Assembly: GCF_036370855.1 (NCBI RefSeq)
Contig: NC_088098.1
Coordinates: forward strand, 201,607,336-201,671,335
DNA: 64,000 nt
Source of the DNA: Dromaius novaehollandiae
Taxonomy: Eukaryota > Chordata > Aves > Casuariiformes > Dromaiidae
Reading direction: 5' to 3'
The position numbers were made by a program, and so were the translations under genes. Below, piece by piece: positions 39,201 to 54,200 of the stretch; position 1 is the first letter of the stretch; each line of letters starts with the position of its first letter. The notes under the pieces were generated by a model, which saw only the letters and a list, made by a program, of their open reading frames with translations, made no database searches and had not been told where the DNA came from.

Positions 39201-42200
39201 GATTTAAACACTTGCTTAATATATTACTTTTGTAACCAGGGATGCTTTGGTGAATTGAAACTAATGTCTTCGTACTGTCTTCTGAACTTGGGAACCTGTA
39301 CGGTTTTGATACCATTGTTATGGAAATTGATGGAGTTCAAGAGTCCTGAGCCATAGCGAAGAACCTAAATATAAAAAGATGCAGAAATAAATAACCATGT
39401 TTGGTTTTGCACCTAAGTGCATTTCTCAGTTACTTTTCTACACTCTCCTGCTCCCTGTGCTGTACATACAGTCTCCAAGAAACAGCTCTTGCTGTTAGTA
39501 TCTATTATATATTGTTAGTGTTTGTGATATATGGGCTCTTAAGTGTGATGCAAGTAGTGTTCCCTTATCTGAGGGATAAGAAGTTTTTCCAGCAATCTTT
39601 TCGAAACTGAAGACATCTGAAGAGAAATTTGCTTCTAACCACACCTAAGGTCAGTCATCAAGGCTAAGTATCTGGCTTCCCTTCTGTAGGGAGTATCTAG
39701 TTTGTCCTTAGGAAGAAAGGACAACAACTTTCCTTTCAGAATTAATGCCTGACAGTTAATGCAGGGTCTGCCAAACAGGGGTCTGAAAACTTGATCCCAT
39801 TTGTTTGTCTGACAGTCTGTTAAACTGACACAGTCATGTACCACTGGCTGGAACAGCTGAGGAGATTAGTTAGAGCTGTAGATTTCTATCAGGGGTAGAA
39901 GGAGTACTTAAAAAGAGAAGAAAAAAAAACAAAAAACAAAAAAAAGCAAAATACCCTTTCTTGAGTGCAAATTGCTAGGACGTGAATGAGCATAGAGTAC
40001 AGTCAGATTAATACCTATAGTATGTGTGTTATGAGCCAGATTTTGTCACTGGACATTAAATTTAAGGTTTTAAAAAGTGACTGATGACTTCGGGTATCTG
40101 ACTTCACCATGCATATGAAGGCAGAATTTGCACTTTGTATTGAAACAGAGTTATAAGCAAAAACAGGTACGTGACCTTGGATCAGTTTTCAAGTCTGGCC
40201 AGTTTTCTGTCAGACTAATAAAACATTTGTGTTGATCTCACTGAAACTAATGGAACTCAGAATATTTATGTCTGGAGGTGAAATCTGGCATATAATAAGG
40301 AGGCTTTTTACAGCTCCTTGACACTGTTAGGAAGAATTGTTTTTAACTCAGAAAATTTGATAGTGTCCAAAGTGATCGTGGGCAGATTTTTTAATAAGCA
40401 GACATAAATGTTTTGGTTTGGATCAATTAGGAGTTACTCTTTATCTGTCTGGGCCCATTATGTTGTCAAAGAGTAGTTGTCAGAAGTGTAGTTGCAGTCC
40501 TTCTGAGCTGTCTGTAGGCCTTGCTCCAAGGCTGGTGACAACTTCCCACCACATACTGTGATCTTGTGATGGTTTGCAGACTGCTATTTCAGCACGTGGT
40601 GTTAAGATGTGTGGCACAGGCTCCAGTGAATGACGGTTCCTTTCTGATTGGCTGATTCAAAAAAAAAAAAAGTTTGTTGTCCCTTTGGAAATTCTCAAAT
40701 GTACATGGTTACTCATAACCAACAGATGTACTGTCCAGAGGTTAGCCTAGTGTTGGTGTGTGGTGTTCTCCTGGGACATACAAAGGAGAGGCAGGGTTTG
40801 ACCCCCTTAGTGTCTGTATTTGTTAGTAGTGAAAGGGTCCTAATTCTGAAGGTGAGACACTTAGCAGAGTCATTTGCTTAGCAATACAGAGAATGTTTGG
40901 GATGACTCCTGCTCTGCAAAGAGAATTAAGAGAAAAATACATGGTCATAGATGAACTAAGGCCCAAAATCATTTAGCGTAACTGTTGGTTCTAAGGTGCC
41001 TGAGAAGAGAGCATAATTGTCTCAGGAGCTCTCTGTATCAAGGAGAGCATTAGGAGTCTTTAGGGGGTGAATGAGGTCTTTGGGTGTCGAAGGAAAATAT
41101 TTAGAAACCAGAAAAACACAATAAAATATTTAGAAACCAGACTGGTTTCTATATATGCTTATTTTTTCCCACTGATTACAGAAGATCCTTGGGTTAACTG
41201 TACGTCTAATCTGGGCACGATAGACTGGTCTGGTCCTGAATCCTTTTGGAAGGCAGCTCTCTCCTTTATGATAAGTTTCGTTCATTCAAACATATATTCT
41301 ACTTTTCAATGTGGAGATCTGTAGAAATAGAGCTTGCAAAGAGGTATTACTCTGTTGTTGCAATGACTTTTTTGGCATTTCTTATACAGGAATTCCTCCT
41401 CATGTTGATACACATTCTGCTTTTGAGGATGAAATAATCTCTCTCAGTTTAGGAGCTGAGGTAAATTTAACGTTTGTGTATATATTTTGGTGATGCTTTA
41501 CTGTGAACCTTCATTTTTATATTGTTTAATATGTTTTAATTTGCTTTTCTGTGGTGTCTGATCACACATCTGAATTCAATATCAGGCATGTAAGGTAATG
41601 TGATATGCTAAGAAAGTAAGCAGCTGCAATGAAATGTTGATGTCACTGAAAGATTTGCCAGTGATACCAGTGATGCTGGAATAATCCTGTTTTTTAAATC
41701 CTAGCGTCCAGTTCTTTATTGCTTACTCTTCATTTTGTACTCATATTAGAAAAAATCTCACTCCTGTTGATGTTTCTAATTCCATTTTCTCCTGTGTCAT
41801 CCTTTGTCCCCTCTGGTCTGCCTAAGCCTGCCACAATATTTGTATTCAGTACAGTAGGCTCATGTAGATGTATTACGTATAGAGGGTTCAGTCAAAGTCT
41901 GAAGTCTACATAAGCTTCCAACCCATGCAGATGATTCAAAGAGTGGGAAGGGAAATGGAATAACAGCAAAGTGAACTAGCTTGAAGTCATGCAACAGGTC
42001 AAGAGTAGGGCTGAGAATAGAGTCCATGTCCTTTGCCTCCTACTCCTCTAATTAGATTCATCTACTGCATCTGTGCCTACCCCTGCTTTACAGATTTAGT
42101 GTTACTTTCTCTGCCATACGCACTACTGTAGCAAGTCTTTGATACTTGGACTTCCCATCTTCCTACTTTTTTCCTGAAAGTGCTCATATTCTACACTTAC

Positions 42201-45200
42201 ACGTAGCAATGAAAGCAAGCAATGGAGCTGTCTTGTGCTTTTGCGTCAGGGATGCTGTATTGCTGCATATTCACATGATGCTAGACAACTAGAAGCCTAA
42301 GAAAGCTAACAACAGAAGGTTATAGCAATGGATAATAAAAGTTTGACTTTTGAAGTATTGAACTTTTACATCTGCAAGCTGCAAACTCCATATGAGAACA
42401 ATCTAATCTGCTATTTGTTCTGGCACTGGTGTGCAGAGGACACAAGTGTGTGTGCATATGGAATTGTACCTGCATACTGTAGTCAGGGCTCTCTTGTTAT
42501 AAAACAGCAGCTTTGATTGTTGGTCTGGGTTTGCCTTGCTGTTCTAGGTAGAGAGAGGAACATGGCTGGGTATTCTGACCACTAGACTTCTTTGAATCGC
42601 TGACTTCCTCTTTCCCTTTTGCAGGTTGTTTAGTCAGTGTGGAACTCCCGGGACTGGGGGTGAGTCTAAGGAATAATAGCTTTCCCATTCACATGTGCAG
42701 CAGTGACACTTCTATGTTCTTGGTTGCTTGAAAGGGGAGTGGCTGTGCTGCCATGCAGTCCTCTGAGCCAGAGCATGTTCATCTAACCGCAGCGACCTTC
42801 CAAATGGAGTCTACTAAGAGTAAGAACGTGTGGGATTAGTTGTGTTTTGGAATCGCCCCATCTGGGGGTGACTTCCCCATGCCCCTTCAGTGCTTCGCCT
42901 TGTTTCTGAGATAGTGTGTTCTGCTGTGTTTCGCTGCAGTGGTATCTTTAACGGTGTCAAGGTCTCTGTGTTAGCGCACGTGAGAACTTCCATTTCCTTC
43001 ATGTAATTTCATGGGACTCTAGGACAAAGGCTGTAATAGATCTTGGGTGCAGTTTATCCTTTAGAAGTTTAATTTTCTGATACATGCTGAGCATTCATAG
43101 CAGCAATAGGTGAGTCCAACTTTACAGGTGTTTCTAAGTTGACCTTGTAAATTAAAAAAAAATTACACTTTTTTTTTTTTAATAAAAATTGTATTAGAGC
43201 TGCTGTAATTTCAGATCCTTTTTTACCTAGGTCTCTGGCCCCAGGCTGCTTACCCTTTCCATTTCAATTAAAAGGCCGACTATGGCACAGAACCTCTGTT
43301 ACTTCATCAGTGAGGCACTATAGGCAGTGCATTTCTAGATGATTATATTATAGCACACCTCTGTGATGGTCTGAAACAGATGGCCAAAGGCAGAGTGATT
43401 TTAATCACCTGAGAAATACAAACCTTTTCAAGAAGTGGACTGCCCGGAGCGTTATGGTGCTGTTAAAAATTGGAACATATATATTTCAATCAGGAAAGCA
43501 GTCAGACTTGGGCCATTTCTAGATATTTCAGACGTACGCATTGGTCACAGTCTGTTAGGTAGCTCCCAAGTTTCAGTGCCTTTTCCTAATGGACCATTAA
43601 TGCACTTTTCAGACGTGGACAATCAAAACACACATATACTAAAACAAGCCAGTGGCCCATAAAATGCTGCATTATTTAGTGCCTTTTCTTTCTGGTACTT
43701 CTACAACTTCTAATGATGTCTTTAATATATTTTTGTGCACTTAGATCTTCATCTGATTTTAAAATGTAAATGTCTGCTGTAGTAATATGCAGGTTAGCAG
43801 TTTTATTCCCATTACAGTTTTCTGCTTACAAAATTTACACGCTGATAATATATTGTCACAGTTGCATATACGGTGGCAAACGCAGTGCCACGTACAGTGG
43901 TAATCTGTCTCTTGTTCTCTCTATCCTTTTTCCCTTTAATGTGACTTAATATCTTTTTCTTCACCTGAATAAATTAGGGTAGAACGTTATGGAAAAAATA
44001 TATAAACAGAATCATATGTCTTGTCTCTTTATTCTCCTCAACAGATGCTCACATTTGATAGAAGTACCATAAAGAAATAAACTGGTATCCCAACTGATTC
44101 TGTGTCCTGTTTCTGAGGTTGACTGATACTTCAGAGGAAGAAAAGATAGCATAATGCCACATATATTGTTATACTAAGTCATGGAAAAATCTTTCTATCT
44201 TTCCTTCAGCTGTTGTGTAGCTGTATGTATTGTATCATGACTAATTTTAAGTCTTGCAATCATAGATTATTGTTTATGCCCTATCACTGGAGAATCTAAA
44301 CATTTCCATTTTTGGTATATTTGTCCTTACAGGATCTCTGAGTTAGGCAGGTACTAGTAAATAAAATAAATGTCTTGGCTTATGAACAGGAAGTCCATGG
44401 CACTGAGACTAAACACAAGTGTTTCACATACTAGCCTAGTGCCTTAGCCATCAACATAGGTTCTCAAACCTATTACAGCTTCAGTGATATCTTGCAGTCT
44501 AAAACACACAATCAAGAATCAGTCCTTTTCTCGGTGCTGAATGAGTTTATCCAGTAAAAAAGCACTTTGTACTAGTATGTCAGAGGGATCACTGCAAATC
44601 TAATTTGTTTTTGCATATTTGTTTTACGTTGAAGAGGAAATCGCTGTTGGCATGTAGAATTTACAGCTTAAATATGAACAAGCAATCCTGAGAAGAAAAT
44701 AAGGGCATGATTTCTCACGACACTGCATTTGTTTTGCATTAGGTAACCTACAGTGATCCAAGTTCTTATGGTCGTGGGAAATGAGGCAGAAACATAGGTC
44801 TGAGATTCTATTCCCCAGCTCAGTCACATGAAACAAGTTTGTCCGTCAAGAGCCACAGTGAACCAGATGGTCAATTTTGTTCCAGTTGGCGCAATATGTA
44901 GTGTTTTAGGGAGGTTACAGGACTGATTAAACTTGATGTAGGAGAAAGTCTCTCCATTACTTTGGACCTCTGCCTAGCTTATAAAAGCCATGAAACAGTT
45001 TGTGGGCAAAGCAATGAGATATGTGATGTGTCTCGTGCTGTGATACTCCAGGAAAGGTGAGGCTGTCAGAACAGGCTGCTTGCTTGTCAGATTTTGACCC
45101 GTTTCTTTGGCACCTGCTCAGTAACTGTAGAATAAAGCGAGACTTCCTTAATGTCCCACTGAACTTCTAATGGCATTGTATAAACCACCACATTCATCCT

Positions 45201-48200
45201 TATTTATATGAGCTGGTATGCTAAAAATCTTGATGAGACTGTCAGTTTCAATGCTGTAATATTGAATATAAATGTAACTCAGAAGTTGTGATAGTAGGAA
45301 AAGAAAGGCAGTGGATTAAAATCAGTTCTAAATGATTTATTAAGTTTCATGGCAAACCATATGTCCCTGTTCCCATGAATTTGAACAGTGTGCTGCAAAA
45401 CAAGGAGCAGTTCTTTCTGTTAAGTGTTTTCTGTATTGATGGTGTTATTTTCAGTGCCTCCATTTGGTGTCTCTAGAGATACACAGTTCTACAGTATTTC
45501 ATCTGAGGAGCCTGACAAAGTTTGGAGCTGTCTCAGAAAAATCCTAGGTGAAGCCTGTGTCAAGCTTCCTTTTGTGGATTTGCTGCAAGAGTTTGATCAA
45601 TACTGAGATTTCTGTTCCTCCGATTTTCCTAATTTGCCATTTAACCTGCTGTTACATAAGCCTTGATTCGTTAAAATTTTAGAAATACAGAGGTAATGTT
45701 TCTACGATGTTCTGAGTTGTGTGAAAGTATGCAACCCAGAAAAGGATATTCCTTTCCTGGCTGCAGATTTCTTACCCCCAATAGTTAGTGATACACTGCA
45801 GTCTTTCCTCCTTTCAGCCCTGCCTTATCCTGTTGAAGAGTACCATTGGACACCAACTGCTATCCTGCCAGAGGGTGAACCGTAATCATTGTTTTCCCAA
45901 GGAGTTTGTATTGTGTTGAGTTGGCACCTTGCTGTATTTATGATGTTCTGTCCTGTTTTCCTAATATCCAGACCTGATGTAAATATTTCGGGCTTGTCAT
46001 TCTCCTCTCCTTGGCCTCTACTGTTCCACCTCGAGTGCCTTACTCTGCTTCTTATCCCTGTGCCTTGTCCTGGCAGAAAGCTAATATAAACACTGAGAAC
46101 TGCTGCTGCGGTGCCTTGGTTAGATCCTTGACCTAATTTCTCTGAAAGAGAAGCTTCAGGGGTTTGAACCAGGTTCATGGCTCAAGGTTAAACAGGGAGG
46201 CTGAGAACGTGGGGTAATCCCTGACCTCTGCCTGTCTTCTGTTCATCTGAATGCATATTCAGGATGTCCTATCCTGCAGATATTGCGGGCCTTGGCCTAA
46301 AAAGAAAAGCAGTGGCTCTTTTAAACCTTGGAAGCAGGACAATATTACAAAGATATACCCCACCAGACCTTTTGAAATATGCATGGCCAATGCCAGTCCT
46401 AGAAATGATAGAATGAGGTACCCTGCTATTACCGTCTTTCAGACTGATAATTTATTCCTGCAGTTTTGTTTCTTATCTGTTAATCTATTTCTAATCTGTT
46501 TTTGTTAAGAAATAGAAATCTGTAGCTGCTGTAGCAGTAGCTGTTTCTGTAATGGTTGCTTGAGAAAGATTTTGTCAGAAGCCTTTAGAAAGTCTAGATT
46601 GCATCCAGCCATTGACAGTTATTTAGCAACTGTTTTGTGTTTTTGAATGAGTTTTAACAAGGTAGACAGGTACTGGGTATTGTTGTGTTAAGTGTGTGGT
46701 CCCAATCATATTTTGCTTATCTTGGTAGGTTGCTGATTCAGTTTAATTTGCTGCTTTTACATTTACATCTCTTTATTATTCTTTTAAGGGAAGTCATAAA
46801 GCATCTTAGCTATTTGAGGAATTATTCTGGCAGTGACTATAAGACTTTGAACAACCTTTTTCCTCTTTCCATGCTAGCAGCATAATTGTAGTGGGTGAAA
46901 TTATAAAATAAAAGTGATCATTGTTTAAAAAAAGATTGGATTGAAAGAACCAAAATGTCCTTTGGGAAAAATGGCAGACATTTAATCACTACAATCTAAT
47001 GCTGAGTTCAGAAGTTTGTTCAAGTGGTTCTGATGGAATTCCTTAAGCTCAACAGCAGTTTTCTTCCGATCTGTAAGACAGATTTCTTGAGCTGTACCCA
47101 TCATACAGCCATGCATTCTATCGGGTCCTGAAGAAGTGCAGTCTGCAGTGGCTTCTGTATCAGTTAGATGGGAGCCCCAAGGGGCTGTATTCCTGTCTGT
47201 ATACTAAATTCAGCTGGTTTATTCCATCTAAGATGATATCTCATTTTTGCAAACTAGTGGAAAGCTTCTGCATGTGAAAGGTGTTCTGAGCACCATGAGT
47301 TAAATATGTTAGGCTTCCCAGCTGTATTGCTGTTGTGAGGCATGTGGTAAATGAATGGGCGAATGAATTTACTAAACACTCTGTTGTGTGAATGTGGTGG
47401 ACTCTTGCAAGGACAAGCTAAGCAACCAGCCATTTGATGAAACTAATGTTTTTATCATGTTTACTCTGTACAAATACGTCTCGTGTGTCTCTTTCTGTCC
47501 ATGTCATCACCACATTGCATTGTCATTGAGGTTGGATCAGACCCGTCAAAATCAAGGGAGAGCTTCCTGTTGATGTGAATGAACATAGGGAGAGCTTCCT
47601 GTTGATGTGAATGAACATAGAATTGTGCCCTCTAAGATAAGCAACAAAGCATGCATCCCTTTGTGATGACTTATAATCACAAGAAGACTTATAATAGTCT
47701 CCCTGTCTTTTCAGGCAAAAATGGATATTCAGTAACATACTGTTCTGAATCTTTATCTTTCTGTGCTGGATGTTTCTTTTGCATTTTCATAAAGGATTCT
47801 GCTTACAGACGTAGACATGTCCTGCTGATGTTTCTACCTGATCAGTTATTTTAATCTTTCCAAGGCTCTTGAAAGCTTTGCTTTCCTCTTTCATGTAAAT
47901 TGTTCAGAGGAGCCCATGTACTGCAGTGCCTATCACCAACTTGCACTCTCCCGTAGCCTTGGCTGTTTCTAGGCTAACTCCTCTTTTAGCCAAAGGTAAC
48001 AGTAGACCCCCACTGTGAGGCTAATGCAGACAAGCATTTGTTTCTCAAGTGCTTTAGGAATCTGCTGACTGTTCTTGATTCGCACTGAGATGCTACGAGA
48101 AGAGCATTCAAACAGAAGTGACCCAAGAGCAATGATCCTTGCATCATTGCTCTAGGAACTCTGTGGCAGTAATTTGCTGTAAAGCAAGACAGAAACATGG

Positions 48201-51200
48201 AGATCTTAGCTTCCCCACTCCCTCTTCAGCTGTATGGGAGGAACAAAAACAAAGCTAAGCTAAGAGAGAAGCTGTGTTTTAAAGTTTTGTCTTTAAAAAA
48301 TGCTCTTTTTTTCCTCCTTCCATCTAGATGAGAGATTCCAATTTCCAGCTGCCTCTTTGTATGAGTTGTCCCTGTTGTGATTCTCAGAGGTCTGGTGTTC
48401 AGTACTGGAGAACATGTACAGGGCAAACAACTCTGGGAAACTAGTCTCCTCTCTCTCCCTTTGGGAGGATGTGTACCAGCCGTCCTTTCTCTCCATAGAA
48501 GAGGGAACTCTCTCATCTCTCTTGCCTTTCCATAAAGCTGTCCCCCAGCGGGCCAGGCCTGCTAACTCTTAAATTGGTGAGAATCCCACTTCTGCTCTGA
48601 GGAAGGACAGCTTACAGTTTGACTGCTCTAGGATCAGGCTGCAGAATATGCTGTGACTTGTTGAGATACGATTCCTCTCCTACTTCTAGCTCTGCTAGAG
48701 TAGGAAGTTGACTTGCTCCAGTCAGTGGAGTGCTTTTATGTTTCTTCTATGCACGTTGCCCATCGTTTTGGCTGCTAAGAGGGGAAGGCAGAGCTGGGGC
48801 TTCTCCAGGTTCCTACCACTTTACTTTGTTTGCAGCCAGTAGGTTGTTTTTTCTGGCGTTCTCTGTTCTTTTCGAATGGCTGGTGTCGAGAAAGGGATGG
48901 AGGAAGGATGATGTTGCTGCTGCTGTCCGGAGGAGCTAAGGCCAACATCAGCAGTGAATGCAAGGGGAGTGTGGAAGGAAAGACAAAAGAAGCTGAAATT
49001 AGGAGGAAATAAGTTGGAAACCAAATTCACTCAATATCACATGGAAAAAATACTCAGAGTTTTCTCACAATCACACCAAAATCCTTCTGTGAGTGAAACA
49101 TTTTCTAAAATGTTTGAACTCTGCAACAGGTCTTCTGGTTTTCTGACCACAGTCCTATCTGCTGAATAAAGAAGGAAAACTTCAGCATAATTCATTTATA
49201 AACTTCATTCTGTTTTAAGAGAACCTGTTGTTTCCAAGCTATTTGCTCTTTCTATAGCGTGCTGTTCTAACCTTTCTTATTTTGTATGCTGAAGCAGCAT
49301 CATTTCGTTTCCAATTCTCAGATGTCTGGCTGTTATGGCTTTACTGTGATGCACAGATACATAGATTGAATTTTGTAGTGGAATCAAATGTACTTACTAA
49401 AAAGCCCGTTGCTATTCTATAGCTTTTTTAGAGACTTCTAATTGGTTTTCGTATAGTGGAAAGTATGAAGGTAGATAAAAGTCTTACAAAGAAATGTTAG
49501 ACTTTGATGCACTATACTGTTCTTTTTAAGCTAAAACCCATTTTTTCTCTTCTCCCACTTCACTCCCCCAAGTACCCATGAACTGCTTTTCAGTGGGGGG
49601 ATAGATTAATTATTTAAATATGAAGTTACTGTTAATTCCTGTGAAAGTTGTAATTGTTGTAGCAGAACAAAACTAATAGAGTACTTCAATTTATCTTTAA
49701 AATAATATTCCTACAGCTCAATTTATTTTCAAGTCAGGTTTTAGAATGTCATTCTTGGAATAAGGTTATGCTATATTTTACCATTAGAAGTCTCTATATG
49801 ATTGTTTGCATAGAGTTGGGTTTTTTTTGTTTTGTTTTTTTTAAAGAAATCTGAATTTCTGGGAGAGATTTATCATTGGAAGTTATTTCTATTTCCTGTA
49901 TTATTTTTAGAAGCTCAGTAGTTGGTGCATGAAATGGAATCCTGGGGTCTGCCACAAATTAATGGCAAACAAGCTGAACTCTAGGGCATTAAAAAGTCGT
50001 TATCCGTAGCTGTTGCATTTCAGCAGTACTTTAGTCCTGGAATTCAATAAAGAAACCTAATTTCATTAGCCAGTGACGTCATTCTCTATTGTTATAGGAG
50101 CCTATTTTAAGACTCTGGCAGATTTCATGTAAAAATTCACGCATATACATTGAGCTATGGTATAATAAAAACACAAGCCAATCACAATTAGTCTGTAAGC
50201 AAAGAAACATGCTTAACTTGTTAAGCTCTTGCTGTGGCATATGGTCTCAGCTTTGAACTGCACTTCGATAATACCAGCAAAAGTGTAGCAAATGGAGTTT
50301 GCAGTCTGTCTGCCTTTATACTATCTTTTCAAATCTGAGCATCTTGCGTACTGCAATATTGTGTTTCTGTTTTTCCTGTCAGCAATGCGTAGTGTTTTAG
50401 GAGTGGTGTCTCCACAGAGCTTTTATTTCAGGAGAATTTACTTCTGGAAATTTTCAGCGAGGAGCTGGCAACATAGAGCAGTTGAGGACTGACCTCTTAC
50501 CTGTGATTCTGAATAGAAAACATCCATGTGCCAGTCGGTTATGTGAGGCGCTGTTTAAAGCGTGCTGGGGCTTTCAAACCTGGCACGCTGATATACTTGA
50601 CAGAAAGAGATTCTGAATCAAGGTAGAGAGAGGTGTGCTCTGGACAGAGGAGAAAGTGGATGAGTCTAAGGCAGTCCCCTGGGTGCAGGGCAGGGCAGAC
50701 CCTGGTCTGTTTGCTGGGATGGCAGAAGAATGGTTGGAAGGAGCCAAGGTTGACTGCAGCTGAAAGCAGGGAAAAGTGGACACTGCTCTCAGTTGCTTGG
50801 GAGGTGTTCTTGTTCCTCCTCTTCCTCCTCTGCCACTGCTTTCATCACTCTGCAGTATCCTCATCCTGAAGTGTCCCACTTTTGTCATCCTGCAGCAATG
50901 AACAGCACGTTCTAGCGTTGTCAGCCCAAGCCTGGGTGTTTTGGGTGCTGTTATCTTTCCTGCTCTAGATAATAGCTTTTCTGTTCATCCAGCCTTTCCT
51001 GAACAGGTGCTGAATTAAGTTCTGTGGCGCACATTGATTGTGCGAGATTTGGTGTCAGTTTAAGTTCTTATACATTGCTGCCTTTAGCAACTAAAACAGT
51101 TCCCCGTTTCTGTGAGATTCTGTTGTTAATTCTAAGCCCCTGATTCCATCTCTGAGATGAAGGGCGATCTTTTGCCGTGGTGTTGTGCCGCAGACCGGTG

Positions 51201-54200
51201 CCATGTTGTTTTTGGGCTATGTTTACTACACTGTTAGCATGCAGTGTCTGCAGCCAAGTAGAGCATAGTTTTATTTGCTGGTGAATGACTTTTCTTTGTG
51301 TATGTAAGTGATTATAGTAAGTTCATGGCCAAATGCTGAGGCCCTAGTAGAACCCTTTTGTATAACTTTCAGCTACAGTACGTGAAGACACTTACCGGGC
51401 TAATCAAGTAGATGGAGGGGTGTGAGAGAACAAAGATGGGATGCTGCTTGTGAGGAAAGTCAGCAGTGTTGGAACACTGCCTACCCAAACATCAAAATGT
51501 GTTTTTTTTTCTGTTTGCTTGTTTTATCTACTTTAAAATAATACATATATTTCAGGCATCTGTGGTACCTTCTGGGTGTGACACAGTAGCAATTGTGTGA
51601 ACAGATAAAACAGTTTCCCTGAAGTGATTTTAAAGAAGTCTTTCAGCATCATGCTGTGTTTTGAATTGCACTTTATGGCCCTAGGAGGCATCATTGACCA
51701 AGAAGGTCGCTTTCATTATTATTATTATTTTTTCGGAGTATACAGTTTTGTCTGCTAAGGAATGATTCTTCTTTAAGTATCTAAGCCATTTTTGTAAATT
51801 CAGGGCCAGATCCTGGTTCCTCAGGAGATTTTACTTTGTACAGTGCAGATACAGAGGATTAAGGAACAGGCCATGTGGGGATTTCTATAGCAGTGGATTA
51901 GAAACTGTGTCTTGCTGGCTCTTGTGAGGTATAATGCAAGAATTAGGAAAGGCACAATTTGGATATCTTGAATTCTAGTAAGTCCCTGTTATAATGGTCT
52001 CTGAGATGGTTGTTTAATAGAGTTAGGAGATGTGCTGTTGACCTTCGTTTGCGCTGGGCTATTTATATCCTGGGAACATGCACAGTAGTACTTTGGGGGA
52101 CATGATTTTGTGGTGGTGATAGTGAAGAAAGGGATTTTAATTAAGGTAGGACTGATTTAAATGGATTTGGGGCACCTGCTGAATCCATGCAGCTGGCTAC
52201 CATGTTGAATAATATGTCATTGTCAAGGGTATTCAGTTCAGGATTAAGACACTTAAATTTTAGCATATACAAGTAAGTGTATACAGGTGCACTGTATGTC
52301 TGAGCTCCAGTGTAATCAATGGAGACTGAGTCAGTTCAACCTAGAGAATAATTCAGATCATTCTGAAGTAGGCATCTAGTGTCTGGTTGTCTGAATCATT
52401 CCACAGGTTTCAGTGACCTAGTAGGAGTTTAAACATACACCTGTAGATGCCCAAATATACATGTCTTAATCTTGAACTAAATCCCACCTGTGACTTACAG
52501 TTAGCTTGGATTCCTGTCCTACAGCGTTACAAGCAGAAAGCTGAGACCTCCAGAGATGAGAGAGCAAGGTGAGTTTGATGAACATGTCTGAGGTTTGTGG
52601 ACAGCGAGAGAAGGTTTTCCGCTAAACAGGATGATGAATATGCAGCATGTCTTATCCGTGCTGTGAAATACCCTGAACCTGCAAGGACTTGGACTGTCAT
52701 ACAGCAGATAGTGAATTTGTGCCACACTAACACATGGCGAAAGAGTACCATCCTGAACCTAAATATTTCAGGTCCTCTTTGCTGGAAAGGACTCCCTTAT
52801 TCACCATAGACATTTTCTGTTCCAAGTTTGGCAATGTTTTTTGACTCTGCTAATGCATGGTTTGTCCTGTACCAATTATTATTTGTATTATGTGGAGACC
52901 CTATTTGCAGTTTCTTGGACAGCTTCTGCTTCAGAAGGCTTGTGATCGAGAGTTATAGTGATCAATGACAGGATGAAAAATGTACAGGTAGGGTGGGGTT
53001 GGGAACAAGATTAGGGGTGAAGAGAGTTCTGTTACATGCGTTTGTAACCCTGGTGACATGGAAATTACTGGTTATAGTATGTTTTCAGAGGTATTTGTAA
53101 ATGATCAGTGGAATGAAAAAGGTGTTGTGTTCTTTTCAAACCCTGAAATCCTTCCTTTTCTGCTTAGATACTGAAAATCTCTTTTGAGATTTCACAAGTT
53201 TTTAGCATGTGTAAAAGACTTATGAATATTCCACAGCAGCACATACACAGCTGTGCGCACCAGAACACCAGAAATGTCCTCATACTTGTGTATAAGGTCA
53301 CACATAACAGCTGTGTCTGTGGTGTAATGATTTGGTCATGCTCTCTCAGTTCATACAGCATTAAACATGTAAATAATGAATATTTGCATTCAGGACAGAG
53401 AGTAATACATTCAGTGCAAGTCTGAGGAGGTGTATGTAGGGATACAGAACTGTTTTCTTCTGCAGTCTGAATAATATCTTGTACAGATTGAGCCTTCTGG
53501 AGACCACTAGGATCATGATTTTGCCTTTTCAATATAACAACAGAGTCCTTGTGCTCTTCCATTGAACTGTACTCTGTTAGAGTGCAAACAGTACAAATCC
53601 TACACTGTCAGAAAAGCAAAATGATAGATTTCATACATTTGGGACACATTCTGCCCTGGTGTGGGTGGATGCAGTTCCCTGTACGTCAGTGAAGTATCAC
53701 CCACATATGTAAAGCAAGGCATATGTCTGAAAGAATGGAAAATATTGCAGAGAAGGCTAAATCAATAAAAGAAATGAAATGAAGACTAACAGCATTAGCC
53801 TTTTGCTTTCTGTGTCCTGAAAGAGTTTAAGCCAAGAGCCAGGGAGGCCATTTATTAAAGGATGAAAATGGGATGTTAGCAAAATTTAATAAACTGGATG
53901 TTGCTGAGGACTTGACTGAATCTTTGTCTCAGTATTCACAAAAGAACGTCAAGGTCATATGCGGGGATTGGATAGCATTTTCCAGAAAAGAGAAATTTAT
54001 ACCTGTGCTGGAAGAGCAAGAGAAGCACTGGTAATGCAACTGATTCCTTTTGCTATATGAACTGGAAGTCTTTTTTGCAGAACTCTAGTATCAAACATTG
54101 AATTTTAATGCAAGTAATGATCTGGAAAGATGCAAAGGCTGTAGATAATGTCCTGACATACAAAAGAAAGTGGAAACTTGGAAATTGGAAAAATTTCCGT

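Noticed and set aside
45825..46178. 117-codon minus-strand frame in intron 7
   Set aside because: No family resemblance and no conserved motif; probably chance.
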